Shown in pieces: positions 1-5,152 of a stretch of DNA of 5,320 nucleotides. Both the position numbers and the translations under genes were made by a program. Positions within the stretch are counted from its first letter, which is position 1. Every line of letters begins with the position of its first letter. The notes beneath the pieces were generated by a model that had not been told where the DNA came from, did not search any database, and worked only from the letters and a program-made list of their open reading frames with translations. Source of the DNA: an uncultured Succinivibrio sp. Its GTDB lineage: Bacteria; Pseudomonadota; Gammaproteobacteria; Enterobacterales; Succinivibrionaceae. The stretch is from the NCBI GenBank assembly GCA_902772715.1, contig CACYBT010000050.1:1-5320 (forward strand), written 5' to 3'.

Positions 1-686
1 GTGCCGTTCTTATAGTCTAAAGTGCGCTGGGCGTTCAACTGTTCACGATTAAGTCTGCGATCTTCTACAGTATTTTTGTCATTATAGCCGTTGGCAATGA
101 CTCTGGTCATATCATACATGGTGGAGGCTACGGTTGCCTTGATGCGGGTATCCATAGCGGCGGCGTTGATGGCCATGCCGCCAAAGCCGCAGATGCCGAT
201 GATACCGATACGCTCTGGATCAACATTCTCCTGTACCGACAGAAAATCCACAGCGGCCGAAAAATCCTCGGTATTGATGTCAGGAGATGCTACATCACGC
301 ACATTTCCTCCTGATTCGCCGGTAAAGGAGGGATCAAAGGCGATGGTAAGATAACCGCGTTCTGCCATAATCTGGGCATACAGTCCTGACGACTGTTCTT
401 TTACGGCACCAAAAGGCCCGCATACGGCTAGGGCTGGAAGTTTACCCTTGGCATTTTTGGGCTCATAGAGATCGGCTGCCAGCGTAATGCCGTAGCGGTT
501 ATGAAAGGTGATTTTACGGTGATTGACTTTATCACTTTGGGGAAAGACCTTATCCCATGCTGTTGTTAATTCCAATGTGTAATCTCCTTTTGAAGTATCG
601 AGGGCATAAACCTGATTAGAACATAAAAGTCCTAGGACCGTAAGCCCTGCGCAGGCATACATTAACTTTGATTTAAATTTTGGCAT
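1..686 (-). CDS. Exported alpha/beta hydrolase with Cys nucleophile (3' end outside window)
   Basis: The first 228 codons are visible; the C-terminus lies beyond the left edge. The N-terminus is a Sec signal peptide: basic MPKFKSK, a hydrophobic stretch at residues 9-22, and probable cleavage after VYA (residue 28). There is a Cys at 22, but LGLLC is a poor lipobox, so I favour a soluble periplasmic protein. The fold is alpha/beta hydrolase of the dienelactone hydrolase/YcjY-like type: CGPFGAVKEQ near 89-98 (oxyanion region), FDPSFTGESGG near 117-127, and the nucleophile elbow GICGFGG at 164-170. Cys166 sits where most hydrolases carry Ser; a GxCxG elbow is known in dienelactone hydrolase and in this subgroup. 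The catalytic Asp and His would be in the missing part. The ATG at 686 has an AGGTGA ribosome site that overlaps the stop codon of the upstream gene (10-bp gap), so the two are almost certainly cotranscribed. The substrate is unknown. Confidence 0.88.
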   Translation of the reverse strand, partial: MPKFKSKLMYACAGLTVLGLLCSNQVYALDTSKGDYTLELTTAWDKVFPQSDKVNHRKITFHNRYGITLAADLYEPKNAKGKLPALAVCGPFGAVKEQSSGLYAQIMAERGYLTIAFDPSFTGESGGNVRDVASPDINTEDFSAAVDFLSVQENVDPERIGIIGICGFGGMAINAAAMDTRIKATVASTMYDMTRVIANGYNDKNTVEDRRLNREQLNAQRTLDYKNG

Positions 687-696
687 AAAGTATCAC

Positions 697-1128
697 CTAA
701 GGTAAAACTTCTACACTGATGGTTTCTTTATTTGCAATTGCGTCAAGACAGGAAGGATCTTCAAGTCTGCCAATAGGCGTATAACTGTAGTTGCTAAGAA
801 AGGTCTTATAGAAAAGAACCAGGGTGGTGGAGCCCCACAAAAGCACATCGCCTTTATGTATGGTATGAGGCTTCATAGCATCGACTGGCAGGGGAGAGTC
901 TAGTTCTCCGTGCTTTTCATTACCGTTTAATTCCTGCATGCTAACTGTCATTGGCAGTTTATTTATAAGTTCTATAGTAGCGCGGTTATCCGCAGTCTTA
1001 ACCTCGCATACTCTTCCCATAATCTTAAGTTTCAAAGAAGATTCTCCCCCGTAGGCATTCACAAAAAGAGAAGATAGAGTCAGGGCAAGGGTAAGCACCG
1101 TCCTTAGGATCTTTTTTCTGCTCTGCAC
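697..1128 (-). CDS. Exported cyclophilin-like fold protein
   Basis: A 143-residue protein with a Sec signal peptide: MQSRKK, then a hydrophobic core at about 8-24, cleavage probably near VNA-YGG (residues 23-28). The mature part matches the small bacterial cyclophilin-like domain (PF18050-type) from memory: MQELNGNEK at 64-72, HKGDVLLWGSTTLVLFYKTF at 91-110, and SYTPIGRLEDP at 115-125. This family has the cyclophilin beta-barrel but is not shown to be a prolyl isomerase, and its function is poorly known. The start is GTG, not ATG: AAGGAG lies seven bases upstream and the signal peptide begins here. It is the first gene of the minus-strand operon; the hydrolase follows after 10 bp. In gut anaerobes this family is often found near alpha/beta hydrolases, oxidoreductases and LysR regulators (established from memory), which fits here. 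Two cysteines remain after cleavage (residues 41 and 128). Confidence 0.88.
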   Translation of the reverse strand: MQSRKKILRTVLTLALTLSSLFVNAYGGESSLKLKIMGRVCEVKTADNRATIELINKLPMTVSMQELNGNEKHGELDSPLPVDAMKPHTIHKGDVLLWGSTTLVLFYKTFLSNYSYTPIGRLEDPSCLDAIANKETISVEVLP

Positions 1129-1217
1129 GCTGTCACTCCTTAATGATTTTTGTTGCTATCCTCTATGAGCATAGTTGATCTTTTTTTATATGTAAAATAC
1201 TTATATTGTATATATAA

Positions 1218-1236
1218 ATATGCTAAAAAAGCATAT
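1218..1236. promoter_or_regulatory. Candidate LysR-family operator (T-N11-A dyad)
   Basis: A perfect inverted repeat, ATATGCT-AAAAA-AGCATAT, with 7-bp arms and a 5-bp spacer. It contains the LysR-type signature T-N11-A (T1221 to A1233) centred exactly on the dyad axis at 1227. It overlaps the first three bases of the lysR -10 box, as expected for negative autoregulation, and lies 90 bp upstream of the GTG of the divergent operon. Binding by the neighbouring regulator is inferred from position and symmetry only. Confidence 0.6.
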
Positions 1237-1256
1237 AATAAATTCCGTCTAGGATT

Positions 1257-1262
1257 GAGGAG
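1257..1262 (+). promoter_or_regulatory. Ribosome binding site that fixes the lysR start
   Basis: GAGGAG lies seven bases before the ATG at 1270. An in-frame TTG at 1150 would add 40 residues but has no such site, and the extension would run through the operator and the -10 box, so 1270 is the start. Confidence 0.8.
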
Positions 1263-1269
1263 CGGGTTT

Positions 1270-2157
1270 ATGGATTTGAGAGTATTACGCTATTTTATGG
1301 CGGTGGTAAGAGAGGAGAATATTGTAAAAGCCGCACAATCACTGCATGTTACGCAGCCCACTCTTTCAAGGCAGTTAATCAGTCTTGAGGAGGAGCTAGG
1401 TGGCATCCTCTTTATTCGCGGGCATCGCGGCAATCATATGTCTCTAACCCCACGCGGCTTAAGATTGAAGAGACGGGCAGAGGAGATCCTCGATTTATGC
1501 GAGAGAACACGCACTGAGGTCAAGGGCTCCAATGATGATATGCGGGGCAAGATTGTCATAGGCTGCGGCGAGTCTGATGTCATGCGCAGTATAGGGCAGG
1601 TGATCGCTAATATCTGTAAGGAGCATCCGCATGTCAGTGTGCAGCTTGTAAGTGCTGACGCCGAGAATGTGCATGAAAAAATCGAACGCGGAGTCATTGA
1701 CTTTGGTGTTTTTATCGGCACAGTTGATTTGAGCCGCTATGACTATTTTAAACTTGATTATCAGGACTCATGGGGGCTCCTTGTAAACAACCGTACCTTT
1801 CCTCTGACTATCACTAAGATTAGTCCAAAGATATTAAGAGGTCTCCCGCTTATGGTTTCCTCTCAGAACGGAGTGCAGCATACCTTTGAGCCTTGGCTTG
1901 GCTACAGTTACCAGGAACTTAGGATTGTGGGAGAATATAATCTGGTGCACAATGCGGCCCTTTTCTGTGAAGAAGGCTTAGGTTCGGTATTAACCTTAAA
2001 CAGACTTGTAAACACCAACGGAACCAACTTAAGGTTTATTCCCTTAGAACCCACTCTTAAATCTAATACTTATATCGGCTGGAAAAAATTCAGTTATTTA
2101 AATACGCTGCAGTCATGTTTTATCAGGGAATTAAAAAGTATGGGGGGAGCCCCCTGA
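1270..2157 (+). CDS. LysR-family transcriptional regulator
   Basis: A 295-residue protein, the usual LysR length. The N-terminal winged helix-turn-helix starts MDLRVLRYFMAVVREEN, with the recognition region AAQSLHVTQPTLSRQL at 21-36, then the wing (LFIRGHRG, LTPRG) and a linker helix to about residue 88. The effector-binding domain begins near MRGKIVIGCGESD (91-103), with GVIDFGVFIG at 131-140 and CEEGLGSVL at 213-221, typical of the periplasmic-binding-protein-like co-inducer domain. The ligand cannot be told. It is divergent from the cyclophilin-like/hydrolase operon, the classical arrangement in which the regulator controls its neighbour and represses itself through a shared operator. No clear rho-independent terminator follows; the next 480 bp are transposon debris, so readthrough toward the transporter gene is possible. 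Confidence 0.95.
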   Translation: MDLRVLRYFMAVVREENIVKAAQSLHVTQPTLSRQLISLEEELGGILFIRGHRGNHMSLTPRGLRLKRRAEEILDLCERTRTEVKGSNDDMRGKIVIGCGESDVMRSIGQVIANICKEHPHVSVQLVSADAENVHEKIERGVIDFGVFIGTVDLSRYDYFKLDYQDSWGLLVNNRTFPLTITKISPKILRGLPLMVSSQNGVQHTFEPWLGYSYQELRIVGEYNLVHNAALFCEEGLGSVLTLNRLVNTNGTNLRFIPLEPTLKSNTYIGWKKFSYLNTLQSCFIRELKSMGGAP

Positions 2158-2171
2158 ATGTTTTAAGTTAA

Positions 2172-2618
2172 GACGTGGAGGTGGTGTACTGCAGGGTGAT
2201 CCTTAAAAAATGCTGCTTTTGAAGCAGTACTTGAAAAATAGCGGATTTTTTCTGCTCAAAAATATTCACTTTTTTTTGACTGCGGGGCGTAAAATGCACC
2301 AAGATTAGATCGTTAAATTTATTTTTGTGATCCTCTTTACGTGTCCTTGGTGGAGGTGTATAAATACAGCGTTTTTTATAACTAATGCGGGCGAGAAAAC
2401 CCTCGGTGTCAATCATGCTGTCAGCACAGCATGACAGAGATCTGAATGTCAGTGTGAAAATCCTGAATAAAGATCTGTCAGCCACCATAAATACTGACAA
2501 ATACGGTAGGACATACGGGAATTTAGGCCTGTGCAAAAAGCGGAAGGTGCAATTCTCCCAAATATGGTGTAAGACGAAGCCTCGCCATGCTGTAATCTTT
2601 AAAACAGGGCTCCCATGA
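2172..2618 (+). pseudogene. tnpB: tnpB remnant (RuvC-like RNA-guided nuclease, C-terminal half), frameshifted
   Basis: TnpB motifs appear in the right order with about the right spacing, but in shifting frames. DVEVV (2172-2186) resembles the strand before the RuvC Glu. KML (2207-2215) and LKNSGF (2231-2248) recall the following 'VKxMLKN...ISDSGF' stretch. GRK (2285-2293) matches the YGRK segment. TCPW (2339-2350) and CQSC (2407-2418) look like the two halves of the zinc ribbon. HDRDLNVSVKILN (2430-2468) is the clear C-terminal RuvC motif with its Asp. The last open stretch, 2385-2618, encodes 77 residues and could be mistaken for a gene, but it starts inside the zinc ribbon and has no ribosome site. 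At least three frame jumps and several stops are present (e.g. 2204-2206, 2306-2308). The HDRDLN match is strong; the upstream matches are suggestive only. Confidence 0.72.
2413..2434. repeat. Perfect 22-bp dyad inside the tnpB remnant
   Basis: TCATGCTGT and ACAGCATGA are perfect 9-bp inverted arms around CAGC. The dyad sits exactly where the reading frame jumps from the zinc ribbon (CQSC) to HDRDLN. It may be a mutational product or a protein-binding site; there is no U-tract, so it is not a terminator. Confidence 0.55.
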
Positions 2619-2633
2619 CTTTAGTCGTAGGAG
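2610..2633 (+). repeat. IS200/IS605-type right-end hairpin, now the leader of the transporter gene
   Basis: Arms CTCCCATGAC (2610-2619) and GTCGTAGGAG (2624-2633) around the loop TTTA form a 10-position stem with one C-A mismatch (2614/2629) and one G-T pair (2616/2627). The imperfect match agrees with a decaying but formerly perfect hairpin. This sequence type, followed by GTGTCA, is typical of the right ends of IS605/IS1341-like elements (from memory). In RNA its 3' arm contains the AGGAG used by the next gene. Confidence 0.75.
2629..2633 (+). promoter_or_regulatory. Ribosome binding site of the transporter gene, inside the transposon hairpin
   Basis: AGGAG ends seven bases before TTG 2641, which is ideal spacing, and 16 bases before the in-frame ATG 2650, which is too far. 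It therefore selects the TTG start. All five bases lie in the 3' arm of the hairpin, so folding would hide the site from ribosomes. Confidence 0.65.
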
Positions 2634-2640
2634 TGTCATC

Positions 2641-3753
2641 TTGAATATTATGGATCTCATCAAAAGAAATCTTGATTTTGTGATTACCGCCATCTTAACT
2701 GCGGTTGTCCTTTTTTTTGCGCCCTTTGATATAGAGTATTACTATTCCTGCGTTAATCTTCCTTTGCTGATTAAACTTTTCTGTCTTATGGCAGTGGTGG
2801 CAGGACTGCGTGAGTATGGACTTTTGGACAGATTCTGGAAAAGTCTGTTACCGAAGGCAACAACCCCAAGAACCATCGGTCGCTTCTTTGTTTTTATCTG
2901 TTTTTTCTCCTCCATGTTCATCACCAACGATGTGGCACTCATAATCTTTGTGCCGCTTGCCATCGAAGTGCTGTTAAGATGCGGACTGTATCGAGAGCTA
3001 ATCTGGGTAGTGAGCCTTGAGACTGTAGCGGCTAACATGGGCTCGATGCTGACGCCGCTTGGCAATCCCCAGAACCTGTTTTTGTACGAGCATTTTCATC
3101 TTAATCTTCTGGATTTTCTGGCCATAACTTTCCCCGTGACCTTGTTATGCGGCATTATTATTTATTTTTTTACGCTGGTATTTGATGAACATGAAGTCAT
3201 CATGCCGGAAATTAAATTTAATCATCTCTCACGAAGAGTGCTACTCTTGCTCTCGTTTCTCTTTGTCATGTGCATTCTGTGTGTGCTAAGAGTAATTTCA
3301 GCGTCGACGCTCATTTTGGTGGTGGTCTTTTTTCTGAGTTTTCTTAAGGGCAGGGTACTTTTGAAGGTAGATTTCAAACTGTTGGGGCTCTTTGTGCTGC
3401 TGTTCCTTCTGGTTGGCGGTTTAGGTCGCTTTGAAATCATGCATACCTGGCCACGCTCGATTATTGAAAGTGATGTCTTTTTAACCACGGTTGCCACCTG
3501 TCAGCTGATTAGTAATGTTCCTGCAGCGGTAATGCTCTCAGGTTTTACTGCCGATTACAGAAATTTGCTTTTAGGAGTAAGCATCGGCGGTCTTGGTACT
3601 TTAATCGCCTCCATGGCAAGCCTTATCTCCTTTAAGGCGTATATGCAACTGACAAGACAGAGTGTCACCCGTTATCTGTGGATTTTTACCCTGGTTAATG
3701 TGCTGATGTTAATTGTGCTGTGTGCCTTTAAATACCTTTTGGATTTACTGTAG
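2641..3753 (+). CDS. YbiR-like ion transporter superfamily membrane permease
   Basis: A 370-residue integral inner-membrane protein with about ten hydrophobic segments. It belongs to the ion transporter superfamily (ArsB/NhaD/CitMHS/SLC13-related); length and motifs are closest to E. coli YbiR from memory. Two inverted halves carry matching signatures. The first half has FITNDVALIIFVPL (93-106) and NMGSMLTPLGNPQNLFLY (132-149). The second has QLISNVPAAVMLSGF (288-302) and GGLGTLIASMASLISFKAY (326-344). The paired 'TND' and 'SNVP' hairpins are the usual substrate and cation sites of this fold. The substrate is not predictable; small anions such as carboxylates, or arsenite-like oxyanions, are possible. 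The start is TTG because AGGAG is seven bases upstream; ATG 2650 (residue 4) is the alternative and may be the ancestral start before the transposon landed. It is monocistronic and convergent with the metallo-hydrolase gene. I saw no convincing promoter in the leader. Confidence 0.88.
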   Translation: MNIMDLIKRNLDFVITAILTAVVLFFAPFDIEYYYSCVNLPLLIKLFCLMAVVAGLREYGLLDRFWKSLLPKATTPRTIGRFFVFICFFSSMFITNDVALIIFVPLAIEVLLRCGLYRELIWVVSLETVAANMGSMLTPLGNPQNLFLYEHFHLNLLDFLAITFPVTLLCGIIIYFFTLVFDEHEVIMPEIKFNHLSRRVLLLLSFLFVMCILCVLRVISASTLILVVVFFLSFLKGRVLLKVDFKLLGLFVLLFLLVGGLGRFEIMHTWPRSIIESDVFLTTVATCQLISNVPAAVMLSGFTADYRNLLLGVSIGGLGTLIASMASLISFKAYMQLTRQSVTRYLWIFTLVNVLMLIVLCAFKYLLDLL

Positions 3754-3756
3754 CCG

Positions 3757-3828
3757 TCCTTGAAAAAACACAGAATGCATAAGGATTTTCATAAAACTGC
3801 GCGCGGATTTAAGACTATGAAAAAACAC
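3757..3828. repeat. Repeats and weak terminator structures between convergent genes
   Basis: This short convergent gap holds three overlapping signals. TCCTT (3757-3761) pairs with AAGGA (3781-3785) followed by TTTT, a weak plus-strand terminator with a long loop. TTTTCATA (3786-3793) and TATGAAAA (3816-3823) are perfect 8-bp inverted arms around a GCGCGC core. TGAAAAAACAC occurs twice as an 11-bp direct repeat (3761-3771 and 3818-3828). Transcription from both sides should end here, but none of the structures is a textbook terminator. Confidence 0.4.
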
Positions 3829-3846
3829 TTCATCATACTTTTCCCC

Positions 3847-4956
3847 TCATTTAACTTTGCGCCACCAGGGATTGGTCAAAGGCAGCGCATCAAGATATAC
3901 CACCTCGCCGATAAGGGGAGTGACTATTTTCCCTGTAAATTTATCTGAAAGTTTTAAGAGGCTTTCCAAAGGGTCATCCCACTTATGGTTTGCAAGGACG
4001 AATTTACTGTTGTGTACCGGAAGAATGGCTTTGGCCTCTATGTCCTGTGCGGCGGTGATGACTTCCTCTGGCAGCATATGGACATTATGCCACTGCAGAT
4101 CGTACTGACCATCTTCCATGACCGCAAAGTCAAAAGGACCGTATTTTTGACCAATCTCCCTAAAGTGTCTGCCATAACCGCTGTCACCGCTGTAGAAGAA
4201 CTTTATTCTGTCGGTGGTAATAACAAAAGAGCCAGGTTCAGTTGGATTTTCCTTTAAAAATCTGCCGGAGAAATGTCTTGCCGGAGTTAAGGTAATTTTA
4301 ATGTTTGGCGCTATACTGATTTCCTCGCCATAATCGAGTTCATGGATTTTTTTGACATCATATCCCCACATCTCGTAGTATTCACCGTTGCCAAGCCCAG
4401 TTATAACGTGTTTTATTCGATCTTTTAAGGCTGTGCTTGTGGAGTATTCAAGATGATCCCAGTGATCGTGGGATAAGAGGATGGTATCGAGATCATCGGG
4501 CAGATCTTTAATTGAAAAAGGGTTGCTTCCAGGGAAGGCGGTCATGAGAAAGGACAGGGGAGAGACATGTCCGTTCAGCACTGGATCGACAAGGAAACGA
4601 TGTCCTGAGAGCTGCAGCAAAAAGGAGGAGTGACCGAGCAGAACCAGCAGATCGCGATCTTTTGGCAGAGTTTTAAGGTCTGTTTTGATGTGAGGTATAC
4701 TGTCCTGAGGACGCAGATCTGCTTTTTTTTCAAAGATGAACTTATAGAAACTGACGAGAAAACTGTCTTCAAGATGATTGACAATAGGCTCCCTGTTTAT
4801 AAAAACCCCATCCTTAAAATTTGGTGATTTCATGATGCGCTCAAGCCGCTGCCCCTTTGGCGCTCTTCCAAACTGTGGAGTGTTGATAAAATAAAGACCG
4901 GAGGCGAGGATGACAGTTAGCACACAAAGAAGCGTAAACATTATTTTTTTCATCAT
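3847..4956 (-). CDS. MBL-fold metallo-hydrolase (NAPE-PLD/RomA-like), membrane-anchored or exported
   Basis: A 369-residue protein. The N-terminus MMKKIMFTLLCVLTVILASGL is a signal anchor or signal peptide without a clear cleavage site, so the catalytic part should face the periplasm. The conserved segment PQFGRAPKGQRLERI (27-41) is typical of this family. The metallo-beta-lactamase domain follows: GHSSFLLQLSG (108-118), HxHxDH at 163-168 (SHDHWDH), ARHFSGR (226-232), SGDSG (256-260), and PVHNSKF (313-319). His163, His165, Asp167, His168, His228, Asp258 and His315 make a complete two-metal site, so the enzyme is probably active. Relatives include mammalian NAPE-phospholipase D and the UlaG/RomA-type bacterial enzymes, suggesting a phosphodiesterase or lactonase; the substrate is unknown. 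The start has two adjacent ATGs (4956, 4953) with no recognisable Shine-Dalgarno sequence; the membrane segment supports this start. It is convergent with the transporter gene and appears monocistronic. Confidence 0.9.
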   Translation of the reverse strand: MMKKIMFTLLCVLTVILASGLYFINTPQFGRAPKGQRLERIMKSPNFKDGVFINREPIVNHLEDSFLVSFYKFIFEKKADLRPQDSIPHIKTDLKTLPKDRDLLVLLGHSSFLLQLSGHRFLVDPVLNGHVSPLSFLMTAFPGSNPFSIKDLPDDLDTILLSHDHWDHLEYSTSTALKDRIKHVITGLGNGEYYEMWGYDVKKIHELDYGEEISIAPNIKITLTPARHFSGRFLKENPTEPGSFVITTDRIKFFYSGDSGYGRHFREIGQKYGPFDFAVMEDGQYDLQWHNVHMLPEEVITAAQDIEAKAILPVHNSKFVLANHKWDDPLESLLKLSDKFTGKIVTPLIGEVVYLDALPLTNPWWRKVK

Positions 4957-5152
4957 GATTTAAAAAGGTTTTGGCATAATAGTTTTGGCTTGTATTCGTC
5001 CAAATATAGCATAAAAATCAATTTTTGAGTAAATATTAGATTATTTGGGGGTTACTATTCACATCACAGCCTCTAATGAAGACAAAAATTAAGGACATTA
5101 CGCTCTGCTTTAAATTTTCTAAACATGAACCTTATTTTTCTGCAAAAACTGA
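4957..5152. promoter_or_regulatory. AT-rich intergenic region with probable promoter of the MBL hydrolase
   Basis: This gap has no gene. On the minus strand two weak promoter candidates precede the hydrolase: TATTAT (4976-4981) with TTGGAC (4998-5003), spacing 16, which would leave a leader of only about 13 bases; and TATATT (5003-5008) with TTTACT (5028-5033), spacing 19. An AT palindrome, AAAAAT-CA-ATTTTT, lies at 5013-5026. I could not choose between the promoters. No clear terminator for the upstream minus-strand gene is visible in 5040-5152. Confidence 0.35.

Larger units (their letters stand above)
1129..1269. promoter_or_regulatory. Divergent promoter region between the exported operon and lysR
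   Basis: This 141-bp AT-rich gap must hold promoters for both directions. On the plus strand a perfect TATAAT lies at 1234-1239, with only a weak -35 (TATATA, 1211-1216, 17-bp spacing), which would put the lysR transcript start near 1246. I found no convincing -35/-10 pair for the minus-strand operon; weak promoters needing an activator are usual for LysR targets. A single AGCATA half-site at 1168-1173 lies 62 bp from the matching arm of the main dyad (1230-1236), about six helical turns, and could be an extra regulator contact (inference). Confidence 0.6.
2160..2640 (+). mobile_element. Decayed right half of an IS200/IS605-family element
   Basis: The whole gap between lysR and the transporter gene reads as a degenerate 3' half of a tnpB-carrying element: the tnpB remnant first, then a non-coding tail ending in the family's right-end hairpin (2610-2633). 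No tnpA and no left-end hairpin are present; the left boundary is lost at or just after the lysR stop, and the right boundary should be at about 2638-2640. The element cannot move by itself. The identification rests on reading motifs by eye in three frames and on the known appearance of these ends, not on a database search. In intact elements this tail also encodes the guide (omega) RNA of TnpB. Confidence 0.75.

Noticed and set aside
91..354. Plus-strand open frame of 87 codons
   Set aside because: Lies antisense to the alpha/beta hydrolase, including its nucleophile elbow, and has no family features.
1150..1269. N-terminal extension of the LysR protein from TTG 1150
   Set aside because: The 40 extra residues are not LysR-like, would cover the promoter and operator, and a good ribosome site points to ATG 1270.
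2205..2227. Minus-strand terminator-like hairpin (CTGCTT/AAGCAG, then a T-run at 2210-2205)
   Set aside because: The stem has only six pairs, there is no minus-strand gene upstream to terminate, and it lies in tnpB-derived sequence (KMLLLKQ region).
2168..2536. Minus-strand open frame of 122 codons
   Set aside because: No ribosome site, low-complexity composition and no recognisable domain; it is the antisense of the tnpB remnant.
2385..2618. Plus-strand open frame of 77 codons as an independent small protein
   Set aside because: It contains HDRDLN and begins inside the zinc-ribbon remnant without a ribosome site; better explained as part of the tnpB pseudogene.
3760..3948. Plus-strand open frame of 62 codons after the transporter
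   Set aside because: Overlaps the 3' end of the MBL hydrolase in antisense and has no ribosome site.
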